NCBI GenBank assembly: GCA_045531895.1 | Contig: JAZSEW010000079.1 | Location: 1-16,858 of the forward strand | Direction of reading: 5' to 3' | Origin: SIG299 sp045531895 | GTDB taxonomy: Bacteria > Bacillota > Clostridia > Lachnospirales > Lachnospiraceae | Length of the DNA stretch: 16,858 bases | In this document: positions 1-7,491 of the stretch, piece by piece | Layout: the number at the start of each line of letters is the position of its first letter | How positions within the stretch are numbered: the first letter of the stretch is position 1 | Position numbers and translations under genes: made by a program | Notes under the pieces: generated by a model | What the model was told of the DNA's origin: nothing | The model's input: the letters and a program-made list of their open reading frames with translations, nothing else | The model's database searches: none

Positions 1-1
1 G

Positions 2-331
2 TTCCAGGTTCTTACGAATGTTTATCTTCCAATGAGTAAGTCCACTATTGCTACAGTTGCTTTATTCTTTGCTCTTTCCAGATGGAACGGTTACTTCTGG
101 GCAAGACAGATGATCAGCAACTTAAACGAGCATCCGCTCCAGGTATTCATTCGATTAAAACTCGAAGAATTCCAGGATCCGGATATCATGGCCGGTTGGA
201 ACGAAGCATATGCGGCTGACTCCGTTATCTTTGCTTTAATTGTATGTTCCATTATTCCGGTACTCATTATCTATCCTTTCATCCAGAAGTATTTCGCCAA
301 GGGCGTTAACATGGGTGGCGTAAAGGAATAA
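2..331 (+). CDS. Carbohydrate ABC transporter permease, LplC/MalG type (3' end only)
   Basis: The reading frame is open to the window edge, so this is the last ~109 residues of a longer gene; the first in-frame ATG at 32 is internal. The start of the visible protein (VYLPMSKSTIATVALFFALS) is the end of the EAA loop and the following helix of a binding-protein-dependent sugar permease. This loop is where such permeases contact the ATPase. A last membrane helix lies near the C-terminus (SVIFALIVCSIIPVLIIYPF), followed by a short cytoplasmic tail beginning IQKYF. The sequence resembles LplC, the second permease of LplABC-type oligosaccharide importers. The partner LplB-like permease is presumably just upstream. 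The stop is 67 nt before the binding-protein gene, so they are probably co-transcribed. The family is clear; the substrate cannot be read from this fragment. Confidence 0.9.
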   Translation, partial: FQVLTNVYLPMSKSTIATVALFFALSRWNGYFWARQMISNLNEHPLQVFIRLKLEEFQDPDIMAGWNEAYAADSVIFALIVCSIIPVLIIYPFIQKYFAKGVNMGGVKE

Positions 332-398
332 TTTCAGGTTATTATTGCGGAAGCATTAATGATAAAAAGAAAAGAATTAAAAATGGAGGGTAAAAAAC

Positions 399-2636
399 AT
401 GAAAAAGAGAATTCTTTCTTTAGTTCTCGTACTGGCTATGTCTGTTGGTATGATGGCATGTGGCTCTAAGGGTAACGAGCTCGTAGACCCAACAAAGGCT
501 CCGGTTGAGAACAACAACGCTGGCACAACAAATAACGATAACAATGCCGGCACAACAAACAATGACAATCAGCAGGCTGAAGCAACAGCTACTCCTGCAC
601 CGGCTAAGAAGCTTGAGTATGCAGCAGGCACAGAGCTTCGTTTAGCAACAGGTTACAACAAGAGAAATGCAGCTATTACTTTCGACCCTGAAATCGTAGG
701 CGAAGGTGTAACTCTTGCTGATGGCAAGACTTACCATGCCGGCGATTTAAAGCCAACCTGGGTTGAATTAGAGAGTATCCTGAACGTTAAGTTCGTGGAT
801 AAGTTCACAGGTGCAGGTTCCGATGCAAAGGAATTTGATTACTGGAAGGAACAGCTTGATCAGGTAGATTTCGTTTCCGGTTCCGCTTCCCAGCTTTCTG
901 AAGCAGGTGTTGCAGGTACTATCGTAAACATTGCTGAATACCTTGATTATATGCCAAACTTCAGAGCTTACCTTGATGCTAACCCAATCGTTCGTCTCTC
1001 CGTAACAGGTGATACAAACACAGGTGCTATCTACTTCTCCCCATACTTCGATGGTGTAAATGATATCGAACGTATGCCTCTTATGAGAACTGACTGGGTA
1101 GAAAAGCTCCTCAATGGTGAAGGCGCATTCGCAGCAGATAAGTCCAACAACGTTAACGCAGCAGTTTACACACCTTACATGCCAACAAGCGGCAAGGTTG
1201 CAATTGATGTAGTTAAGGCTGATGGTTCCGCAGTAGAATCCATCAATAAGGATTACGATGCAGCCGGTAATATCGTAGCAACAATGAACGATGCTCTTGC
1301 AAAGGGTACTGTAACAGGTGTTGACGCTGTTAACATGCTTCGTGATTACATCGACAAGGCTTACAATGGTTACTATGGTACAAACAGAGCTGACCTTTTC
1401 ATCGGTCAGAATGCAGCTTGGGATGCAGACGAATTAGTAGCACTCCTTCGTTGTGTAGTTGCTAACCCACAGACTCTTAACGGAACAGATGTTGTTAACG
1501 GTCTTTTCTCCAGAGAAGATGATAACAACCAGAGAAGAGTAGATATGTTCAGATTCGTTGGTACTCTTTTCGGTGTTCGTGGTCTTGAATCCAGACATGA
1601 CTATCTCTACCTTGGTGCTGACAACAAGCTCCATGATGCACGTACAGAAGTAACAACTTATGAAGCTCTTGAAAGAATGAACGCTATGGCTCAGGAAGGT
1701 CTTATTGCAAGCTCCTTCATGAATCAGGAAGACACAGATACAAAGACAATGCTTAAGAATGATGCTGGTTTCATGCACTATGACTATAACCAGACTCAGA
1801 CTATCCACAATGGTAACGCAGATGTACTTTCCGAAGGTGAAAAGTACATGGCTGTATTAGTTCCTGTAGCTCGTTGGAATGATGGTGCTGAAAAGTACAT
1901 GAGATTTACAGAATCCTGGAGATCCGTTAAGACCGGTGGTTGGGGTATCTCCAAGGCAGGTATCGGTGACAATCAGGATAAGCTCTTCGCATGTCTTGCA
2001 CTTATCGACTATGCTTACAGCGAAAAAGGTACAATCCTTATGTCCTATGGTCCTGACGCATTCATTAAGACAGATGCTAACGGTAACTATGTAACATTTA
2101 ACTTCAACGGAACACAGATGCCTGAAATCGCAGATGCTACATATGCTGAGCTTTGGGATAAGGCTTCCGGTAACTACACTAACTATGCTCGTTACTATCT
2201 TGGTTCTACTCTTTCCTTCATGAAGAGCCAGGCATTTGAGTATCAGTGTACACATGATGTAGGTAAGGAAGGTGCAGGTCACATTTCCGTAGCTATCGGT
2301 CTTGGTGTAATTAAGCACCCTGAATTAGCTATCACAGAGAACCCATGGTACACATCCGTACCTACAGTTCTTCCTACTACAGTAGCTGAAAACGAAATGA
2401 TTAACGGCTTTGTTGAACTTGGTTCCAAGGGTAAGTTCTCTTCCTCCAAGGGTGACAAGAACATGTTCGTTGATATGATCGTTGGTGGTTATGCAGGTGC
2501 AGAGCTGGCTGAAATCAAGGATGCAGCAAGCGCAGCTAATACAGTAGCTAACACATGGAACGGCAGTGCATACCTTGCTATCAAGGAAATTGCTTGGAAT
2601 AAGTTAGTTGCTTACTATGCAACACTCACAAAGTAA
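399..2636 (+). CDS. Extracellular solute-binding lipoprotein of the sugar ABC transporter (LplA-like)
   Basis: This 745-residue protein begins with a lipoprotein signal peptide: MKKR, a hydrophobic stretch, then a lipobox ending MMAC, with Cys21 as the likely lipidated residue. A flexible linker rich in Asn, Thr, Ala and Pro (about residues 24-70) tethers the binding domain to the membrane. The rest fits a large cluster-type solute-binding protein that captures an oligosaccharide for the neighbouring permeases. At 745 residues it is clearly longer than the ~450-560 usual for the family, so it may bind a larger glycan or carry an extra domain. The GGAGGG ribosome-binding site at 384-389 sits well for ATG 399. 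Codon choice is strongly biased (AAG for Lys, few rare codons), unlike the more relaxed neighbours, which suggests very high expression. The ligand is unknown. Confidence 0.9.
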   Translation: MKKRILSLVLVLAMSVGMMACGSKGNELVDPTKAPVENNNAGTTNNDNNAGTTNNDNQQAEATATPAPAKKLEYAAGTELRLATGYNKRNAAITFDPEIVGEGVTLADGKTYHAGDLKPTWVELESILNVKFVDKFTGAGSDAKEFDYWKEQLDQVDFVSGSASQLSEAGVAGTIVNIAEYLDYMPNFRAYLDANPIVRLSVTGDTNTGAIYFSPYFDGVNDIERMPLMRTDWVEKLLNGEGAFAADKSNNVNAAVYTPYMPTSGKVAIDVVKADGSAVESINKDYDAAGNIVATMNDALAKGTVTGVDAVNMLRDYIDKAYNGYYGTNRADLFIGQNAAWDADELVALLRCVVANPQTLNGTDVVNGLFSREDDNNQRRVDMFRFVGTLFGVRGLESRHDYLYLGADNKLHDARTEVTTYEALERMNAMAQEGLIASSFMNQEDTDTKTMLKNDAGFMHYDYNQTQTIHNGNADVLSEGEKYMAVLVPVARWNDGAEKYMRFTESWRSVKTGGWGISKAGIGDNQDKLFACLALIDYAYSEKGTILMSYGPDAFIKTDANGNYVTFNFNGTQMPEIADATYAELWDKASGNYTNYARYYLGSTLSFMKSQAFEYQCTHDVGKEGAGHISVAIGLGVIKHPELAITENPWYTSVPTVLPTTVAENEMINGFVELGSKGKFSSSKGDKNMFVDMIVGGYAGAELAEIKDAASAANTVANTWNGSAYLAIKEIAWNKLVAYYATLTK
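516..569 (+). repeat. Tandem 27-bp repeat coding for the lipoprotein linker
   Basis: Residues 40-48 and 49-57 of the binding lipoprotein are the same nine-residue unit, NAGTTNNDN, encoded by two adjacent 27-bp copies that differ at a few bases. The differences are mostly synonymous, so the repeat is kept at protein level. It lies in the disordered tether between Cys21 and the ligand-binding domain, where length variation should be tolerated. Confidence 0.8.
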
Positions 2637-2678
2637 TAAAAAGTCAATAAAGAAATTGGCAAACAAGTAAGTAAAGTT

Positions 2679-2707
2679 CGGCGGAGGAGCTGATGCTCCT
2701 CCTGCCG
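2679..2707 (+). other. Strong RNA hairpin after the binding-protein gene, without a T-tract
   Basis: Positions 2679-2690 pair with 2695-2707: twelve GC-rich base pairs, one bulged T at 2703 and a TGAT loop. The bases that follow (GATATACAATAAA) contain no T-tract, so this is not a normal intrinsic terminator. By analogy with other ABC operons, such a hairpin behind a binding-protein gene can block 3' exonucleases and keep that part of the mRNA abundant. That role is inferred. Confidence 0.6.
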
Positions 2708-2767
2708 GATATACAATAAAGTGGATGGATGTCCGCAAGCTTTGTTGTTTCGAAAAAAATTATGCCT

Positions 2768-2814
2768 TGTTGCCGAGCGAAAGGCAACAGTGAATTAAAC
2801 TTTGCCGGCTCCTG
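2768..2814 (+). promoter_or_regulatory. Possible alternative RNA hairpins in the 5' leader of M1
   Basis: TGTTGCC (2768-2774) pairs with GGCAACA (2783-2789) around a GAGCGAAA loop. The same GGCAA can instead pair with a second TTGCC about 13 nt downstream, so two hairpins would be mutually exclusive. The stretch lies 20-65 nt before the chosen ATG of the next gene. It could be an mRNA processing or translation-control element. I do not recognise it as a known riboswitch, and chance pairing is possible. Confidence 0.3.
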
Positions 2815-2833
2815 GCGAAGAATGGAGACAGAT

Positions 2834-3439
2834 ATGTACAAAAAACAAATGATTCTCCAGCGTATTGTGTGCTTCCTGGTTATTGCGGCCGCTACGCTTG
2901 TATTTGCATATTCGTTAGGTATTTTAACCGACTTATATGAAAATAATTTAAATTATTACGCAGAAAATTATTATCGTAATGGGGCAGACCCGTCTACATT
3001 AATGGTACAGGGTTCTGAAATTTACTATGACATGCAGGGATTTAACCGTGACCTGACAATGGCAGGTATTATTATGATTCTCCTTGCAGCTTCGCAGTTT
3101 GTGTTCCAGAATCACAACCGTAGAAGATATTACATTGCAAATTACATCACTGTTGGTGTCAATACCGTCGCAGCGGTATACTATTCCTATTGGGCACTCA
3201 GCAATATATTTACATATAAAGAACGGTATGTAACCACTTTGGACTTTGAAGCATTAAAGAAGTGGAATGAGATGTTAAAATTCTCTTATACCGAATCTAC
3301 ATTTTGGTTTGATGCCGGCGCGTATGTCTTTGGTATCGTTCTGTTAGCTGCCGTACTGAATGTTTTGAACATGGTATGGAAGGTATGTTTAATGAACGGC
3401 GAGAAGAAGCTGGTAAAGGCCGGTAAGGAGGGTAAATAA
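2834..3439 (+). CDS. Small four-helix membrane protein of the ABC operon (M1), unknown family
   Basis: I do not recognise this family. From ATG 2834 the product has 201 residues. That start has GGAG at 2824-2827 with a 6-nt spacing, whereas ATG 2822 and ATG 2729 lack good sites. Four hydrophobic stretches are visible at about residues 9-31, 74-92, 101-121 and 160-184. The TM2-TM3 turn is basic (NHNRRR) and the tail is Lys-rich, so both ends should be cytoplasmic. Two outside loops (about 32-73 and 122-159) are rich in Tyr and acidic residues. It sits directly behind the binding-protein gene and its AAGGAGG-containing 3' end provides the ribosome-binding site of the next gene (1-nt TAATG overlap). 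This tight coupling suggests a transporter-associated subunit; no catalytic motif is seen. Confidence 0.75.
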   Translation: MYKKQMILQRIVCFLVIAAATLVFAYSLGILTDLYENNLNYYAENYYRNGADPSTLMVQGSEIYYDMQGFNRDLTMAGIIMILLAASQFVFQNHNRRRYYIANYITVGVNTVAAVYYSYWALSNIFTYKERYVTTLDFEALKKWNEMLKFSYTESTFWFDAGAYVFGIVLLAAVLNVLNMVWKVCLMNGEKKLVKAGKEGK

Positions 3440-3918
3440 TGGATGCCAAGACAATTAAGAAAGACCGCTTGCGTTACACAAAAAACAAACTCTCCGCGAA
3501 TTTAGCTTATTTAGGTATTTTATTCGATGTTTTATACTTTGTAAGTATTTATAGCTCCGATGTAGATACCTACTACTACAACATCACTATCGGATTTTCC
3601 GTACTGTACAACCTGGTATTCCTGTTGGCAGCGTTCCTTTCCTCGGAAGGAGTAAAAAGCTACAAGTTAAATTATTCCTGGTTTATTATGGTTGTAGGCG
3701 TGCTTCAGTTTGTAAGAATTTTAGGAATTCCGCGAATGGCACACAGTACTGTAATAAATATTGACGGTGTAGAAACATTGGTAATGGGTAATGGACAGTT
3801 TGCTTATGTTGTGGCTTGTCTGATGATTTCCGGTGTGGCTTGTATCATTTCCGGTATAGCAGGTGTTTATAAGACAACAACACTGACTAAGTACATGAAA
3901 GAAAAGGGACTCGCGTAG
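3439..3918 (+). CDS. Small four-helix membrane protein of the ABC operon (M2), unknown family
   Basis: This is a 159-residue protein of no family I recognise. Its start codon overlaps the stop of M1 by one base (TAATG), and the AAGGAGG at 3425-3431 lies within the end of M1, so the two are translationally coupled. Hydrophobic segments lie at about residues 19-38, 49-69, 80-97 and 121-144. The basic N-terminus (KKDRLRYTKNK), the basic TM2-TM3 turn and the Lys-rich C-terminus place both ends inside. The second outside loop (98-120) is the longest. No enzymatic motif is visible. Coupling to M1 and position 35 nt before an ABC ATPase suggest that M1 and M2 form a pair working with that ATPase or with the sugar permeases; this is inference. 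Confidence 0.78.
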   Translation: MDAKTIKKDRLRYTKNKLSANLAYLGILFDVLYFVSIYSSDVDTYYYNITIGFSVLYNLVFLLAAFLSSEGVKSYKLNYSWFIMVVGVLQFVRILGIPRMAHSTVINIDGVETLVMGNGQFAYVVACLMISGVACIISGIAGVYKTTTLTKYMKEKGLA

Positions 3919-3953
3919 ACGAAACCAATACTCCCGAAAGAAAGGCGTAAACT

Positions 3954-5012
3954 ATGGCTTCCTTAAGTTTAAAAAATATTAACAAAATATACGATAACAA
4001 AGTGCAGGCTGTATTTGATTTCAATATTGATGTCAAAGACGGTGAGTTCATCGTACTTGTTGGTCCTTCCGGCTGTGGTAAGTCTACAACTCTTCGTATG
4101 ATTGCCGGTCTTGAGGATATTTCCTCCGGTACCTTAATCATCGATGGCGAGGATGTAACCAAAAAGCCGCCAAAGGACAGAGATATCGCAATGGTTTTCC
4201 AGAACTATGCGTTGTATGCTCATATGACAATTTATGAAAATATGGCATTTTCCTTAACACTTCGTCGCGAGGATCCAAATGTCATTCATGAAAAAGTATT
4301 AGCTGCTGCTGAAATCCTTGGTCTTACCGACCAGCTTAATAAAAAGCCAAAGCAGCTTTCCGGTGGTCAGAGACAGCGAGTTGCCATGGGTCGTGCCATT
4401 GTACGTACTCCAAAGGTATTCCTGTTCGATGAACCGTTATCAAATCTGGATGCAAAGCTCCGTGGAGCTACAAGAAGAGAAATTCTTCTTCTTCATAAGC
4501 GTCTTGGTGCGACTATGTTATATGTAACTCATGACCAGACAGAAGCATTAACTCTGGCAGACAGAATTGTTTGTATGTCCATGGGTTATGTGCAGCAGAT
4601 TGGTACACCGCTGGAGCTTTATGATACTCCTGCAAATCTGTTTGTAGCGTCCTTTATCGGTCTTCCTCCAATGAATTTCTTTGACTGTAAGGTAGAAGCA
4701 GGAAAACTGGTGGGAGATGGATTTACAGTAACCTTAAAGGACAGTGACAATGCAATCCTTAAGAATTATGTTGGAAAGGTAATCACCCTTGGTGTGCGTC
4801 CGGAAAACATTATTAAAGGAAATGACATGACACTCAATGTTACTATTAACGAAAATCTTGGTCAGACAACTCTCGTGCATGGTACTATTGGCGGACACAA
4901 AGCAACTGCTAAGTTCCGTGAATGGTCCAACTACAAGCAGGGAGATGAGGTAAGTGTATCCTTTGATCGTATGCACTTCTTCGATAAGGAAACTACCAAC
5001 GCTATAAGATAA
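3954..5012 (+). CDS. ABC transporter ATPase, UgpC/MsmX family (first copy)
   Basis: This 352-residue cytoplasmic ATPase hydrolyses ATP to drive sugar import. All motifs are present: Walker A GPSGCGKST (37-45), Q-loop Gln83, signature LSGGQ (135-139), Walker B VFLFDE (155-160), D-loop SNLDAK and switch His193 (VTHDQTEA). The C-terminal ~115 residues form the OB/TOBE regulatory domain typical of MalK, UgpC and MsmX. One feature is odd: after the Q-loop the nearly invariant ALYPHM is ALYAHM (Ala89), in the region that docks on the permease. LplABC-type importers often have no own ATPase and share a distant MsmX, so a dedicated one, and a second one downstream, is noteworthy. The start is preceded by AAAGG about ten bases upstream. 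Confidence 0.95.
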   Translation: MASLSLKNINKIYDNKVQAVFDFNIDVKDGEFIVLVGPSGCGKSTTLRMIAGLEDISSGTLIIDGEDVTKKPPKDRDIAMVFQNYALYAHMTIYENMAFSLTLRREDPNVIHEKVLAAAEILGLTDQLNKKPKQLSGGQRQRVAMGRAIVRTPKVFLFDEPLSNLDAKLRGATRREILLLHKRLGATMLYVTHDQTEALTLADRIVCMSMGYVQQIGTPLELYDTPANLFVASFIGLPPMNFFDCKVEAGKLVGDGFTVTLKDSDNAILKNYVGKVITLGVRPENIIKGNDMTLNVTINENLGQTTLVHGTIGGHKATAKFREWSNYKQGDEVSVSFDRMHFFDKETTNAIR

Positions 5013-5028
5013 AGGATTGGATACGACT

Positions 5029-5568
5029 ATGAAAGAAATGATTAGAAAATTCCTGGTTTCCCTGAAGAAAAGTCCTCAGGTGATTCCGCTTCTTGCACAT
5101 ACGGTTGCATTTTGTATCTTTTCACTTAATTTGACCGCTATTTCTAACACCACAGCAAAGGTATACGGTGCCCACATGGGTCTGTGTTCTTTTGCAACAA
5201 TGTTACTTTCTATTTTGGCATATGTTTGTTTGTTTAGTGCATATCCAAAGCGTAAAAAGCCAAACTGGATTATGATTGCCATGATTCTGGTAATGTACGG
5301 AATTATCATTTTCTGTGATAATTTCTATGCAGACCGTATCTGGGCAGCAGTAAAGAGACCGGAGAGTCCAATCGTTGTTGATGCTCAGACTATGTACATC
5401 AATGATGCCTGGAAGCTGATGAGTACTCATATTACAGCGTCTATTATCAGTGCAGTGCTTATTGTAACGGAACCGATTTATGCGAAGCTGTTAAAGAAGA
5501 TTAACACTTCCGTAGAGGTTGAGGATAATGGTAATCTTGGCGCAATTGAGTTAAGTGACGAGGAATAA
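5029..5568 (+). CDS. Small four-helix membrane protein of the ABC operon (M3), unknown family
   Basis: This 179-residue membrane protein belongs to no family I recognise. ATG 5029 was chosen because AAGGA at 5012-5016 lies 12 nt upstream; a TTG at 5017 would directly touch that site. Hydrophobic helices occur at about residues 18-38, 50-72, 79-97 and 132-152. The TM2-TM3 turn is strongly basic (YPKRKKPNW), and the last outside loop (98-131) is the longest. The C-terminal tail (153-179) starts basic and ends very acidic (ELSDEE). It begins 16 nt after the first ATPase gene and ends 7 nt before M4, so it is in the same operon. Layout and topology match M1 and M2, suggesting related or equivalent roles; sequence homology among them is not obvious by eye. 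Confidence 0.75.
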   Translation: MKEMIRKFLVSLKKSPQVIPLLAHTVAFCIFSLNLTAISNTTAKVYGAHMGLCSFATMLLSILAYVCLFSAYPKRKKPNWIMIAMILVMYGIIIFCDNFYADRIWAAVKRPESPIVVDAQTMYINDAWKLMSTHITASIISAVLIVTEPIYAKLLKKINTSVEVEDNGNLGAIELSDEE

Positions 5569-5575
5569 ATTTTAA

Positions 5576-6217
5576 ATGGCAAAAAAGAAAAGTAATAAAA
5601 ACCATACTCCCGAGAAGAAATCTTCGGCAGATTATTATAAGCTGAAAACCGATGCAGTAGACCGTCTGGTCAATGCTGACAAGAAAACATATGATAAAAC
5701 TAAAGGGGATCCCGGAAAAGAGTACAGAAGCAAGGGCTTCTTAGATAAGATTCCTTCCTGGATAAAGTCTCTGTTTATCAAGTTCTGGTTTAACGGAGCC
5801 GTATGTTTCTTCATTTTCTGGGGACTGGGGCTTTATGTTACAAACATGCTTGACATGATTGTGGTAATGGCAATTGTCATGGGTATGGTTACTGATATTT
5901 TTGTAAATAATGCCTTCCGTTTTTTTGCAACATACGAAGGGCAGAATGACAAGTGGATGATGTTTCCGAAGAAAAAATACTGGACATTCTTTGCAAATAT
6001 CTTCTACGCGTTCCTAATACTTGTTGGCGTTATATGGTTTTATAATATACTTAACGTAGTGTTAAACAACATAAAGGGTACAACAGAAGAGCTATATGTT
6101 GCAGTAGAGCCGTTGCTCTTTGGTTTATCTTATATGGCAATCGATATGGTTTTCATCACGATGAAAAACACCATGATTAAAATTGTATCCGACGCAAAAC
6201 AAAAAAATGGACATTAG
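5576..6217 (+). CDS. Membrane protein with Lys-rich cytoplasmic N-terminus (M4), unknown family
   Basis: This 213-residue protein is not one I can assign. The first ~68 residues are hydrophilic and Lys-rich (MAKKKSNKN..., many Lys, Asp and Tyr) and should be cytoplasmic. Four hydrophobic helices follow at about residues 70-88, 91-112, 137-163 and 174-196. The loop between TM2 and TM3 (RFFATYEGQNDKWMMFPKKK) is long, aromatic and basic, and could be an inside docking surface; the C-terminus is basic. GAGGAA at 5560-5565 serves ATG 5576 and overlaps the end of M3, indicating coupling. It lies between M3 and the second ATPase, so the operon repeats the pattern membrane-membrane-ATPase. A role as accessory subunit or second permease-like pair is inference. 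Confidence 0.78.
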   Translation: MAKKKSNKNHTPEKKSSADYYKLKTDAVDRLVNADKKTYDKTKGDPGKEYRSKGFLDKIPSWIKSLFIKFWFNGAVCFFIFWGLGLYVTNMLDMIVVMAIVMGMVTDIFVNNAFRFFATYEGQNDKWMMFPKKKYWTFFANIFYAFLILVGVIWFYNILNVVLNNIKGTTEELYVAVEPLLFGLSYMAIDMVFITMKNTMIKIVSDAKQKNGH

Positions 6218-6268
6218 TTGAAACTGTTTTAACGGCAGTTATCAATAATTTCAGGTAAGGAGTTTATT

Positions 6269-7363
6269 ATGGCATACCTCAGTTTAAAAGGAATAAACAA
6301 AATCTATCCTAATGGGTTTCACGCTGTTCATGACTTTAATTTAGAGATTGAACGGGGCGAGTTCATCGTATTTGTCGGTCCTTCGGGATGTGGTAAGTCT
6401 ACTACGCTTCGTATGATAGCAGGTCTGGAAAACATCAGTAATGGTGAGTTCTGTATTAATGGCAAGCGTGCCAACGAGATAGGTCCTCGTGAGCGAGAGA
6501 TTGCCATGGTATTCCAGAGCTACGCACTTTATCCGCACATGTCCGTTTATGACAATATGGCATTCGGACTTTCCCTGCAGGGCGTAGACGATGATGTAAT
6601 TGAAAGAAAGGTTCAGGAAACTGCAAAGATTCTTGGTCTTACCGATTATCTTGACAGAAAGCCGAGAGCGTTGTCCGGTGGTCAGAGACAAAGAGTTGCG
6701 GTTGGTCGTGCCATCATCCGTAAGGTTGGTATCTTCTTAATGGATGAACCTCTTTCCAACCTCGATGCAAAGCAACGAGTTACTATGAGATCCGAAATTA
6801 CAGATATTCATAGAAAGGTCGGTGCAACTACTATTTACGTTACTCACGACCAGACAGAAGCTATGACCATGGCTGACAGAATCGTTTGTATGAAGGATGG
6901 TTATATCCAGCAGGTTGGTACTCCGTACGACCTGTATTTCAAGCCGGTTAATGTGTTTGTTGCAGGTTTCATCGGTGAGCCTCCGATGAACTTTGTAACT
7001 TCTGTAGTAAAGAATGGCAAGATTGCTGTTGGTAAGGCAGAGCTTGACTTAAATGCGATTTTAAAGGCAGATAAGCTGGCTTCCTACGAAGGCAAGAAGA
7101 TTGTATTTGGTTTCCGGCCGGAGGGCACGGAGCTTGGTACTCAGGCTGACAGTTATGTGCTTAATGCAGGTGTTGAATTAACCGAGTTACTTGGTGATAA
7201 CACAAATGTATATGTTGATCTGGATGGTGTTAAATCTATCTTAAAGGTAGACCCGCATGATACACCGGCAATGGATACCAATATTACATTTTCCATTCCA
7301 TATAAGAATGTATACCTGTTTGATGGCGAAACAGAATTCGTTATCGAAGAAGGAAGAAAGTAG
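6269..7363 (+). CDS. ABC transporter ATPase, UgpC/MsmX family (second copy)
   Basis: This 364-residue ATPase is collinear with the first copy over at least the first 200 residues, so every motif falls at the same number: GPSGCGKST (37-45), Gln83, LSGGQ (135-139), IFLMDE (155-160) and His193. Unlike the first copy it has the normal ALYPHM after the Q-loop. A TOBE-type regulatory domain follows from about residue 240. AAGGAG about eight bases before ATG 6269 is a good ribosome-binding site. It is the last gene of the operon and is followed at once by a strong terminator. Two intact ATPases in one operon could work as a heterodimer on one permease pair, or serve two different membrane complexes; the sequence does not decide. 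Family assignment is secure. Confidence 0.95.
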   Translation: MAYLSLKGINKIYPNGFHAVHDFNLEIERGEFIVFVGPSGCGKSTTLRMIAGLENISNGEFCINGKRANEIGPREREIAMVFQSYALYPHMSVYDNMAFGLSLQGVDDDVIERKVQETAKILGLTDYLDRKPRALSGGQRQRVAVGRAIIRKVGIFLMDEPLSNLDAKQRVTMRSEITDIHRKVGATTIYVTHDQTEAMTMADRIVCMKDGYIQQVGTPYDLYFKPVNVFVAGFIGEPPMNFVTSVVKNGKIAVGKAELDLNAILKADKLASYEGKKIVFGFRPEGTELGTQADSYVLNAGVELTELLGDNTNVYVDLDGVKSILKVDPHDTPAMDTNITFSIPYKNVYLFDGETEFVIEEGRK

Positions 7364-7380
7364 TTTATTTATAAGAAATT

Positions 7381-7435
7381 AAAACACATTTCGATGTGGC
7401 AATTTTTCAGAAGCCATAAGAAATGTGTTTTTTTA
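7381..7435 (+). terminator. Intrinsic terminator of the ABC transporter operon
   Basis: AAAACACATTT (7381-7391) pairs perfectly with AAATGTGTTTT (7421-7431). A second inner stem, TGGC with GCCA (7397-7400 and 7413-7416), closes the loop, and the T-run continues to 7434. The A-rich left side could also serve termination on the minus strand, but no minus-strand gene is seen. Confidence 0.93.
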
Positions 7436-7436
7436 T

Positions 7437-7465
7437 TTGCGTTTTTTTCAGTGAAGTGTTACGAT
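7437..7465 (+). promoter_or_regulatory. Candidate sigma-A promoter of the AraC-type regulator gene
   Basis: TTGCGT (7437-7442) and TACGAT (7460-7465) are exactly 17 nt apart, between the operon terminator and the regulator gene. The match to TTGACA/TATAAT is partial (3/6 and 4/6), so the promoter would be weak and may need activation. GGAG in CTGGAGACC provides the ribosome-binding site 8-9 nt before ATG 7492. Confidence 0.35.
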
Positions 7466-7491
7466 AAGAAAAAACAATCTGGAGACCGCCT

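Noticed and set aside
2679..2707. Intrinsic terminator after the binding-protein gene
   Set aside because: The hairpin is strong but no T-tract follows, and the downstream genes need the transcript.
2729..2833. Longer version of M1 starting at 2729
   Set aside because: It lacks a ribosome-binding site, and the added 35 residues are Cys/Lys/Arg-rich and overlap the RNA hairpin. The start at 2834 has GGAG at good spacing.
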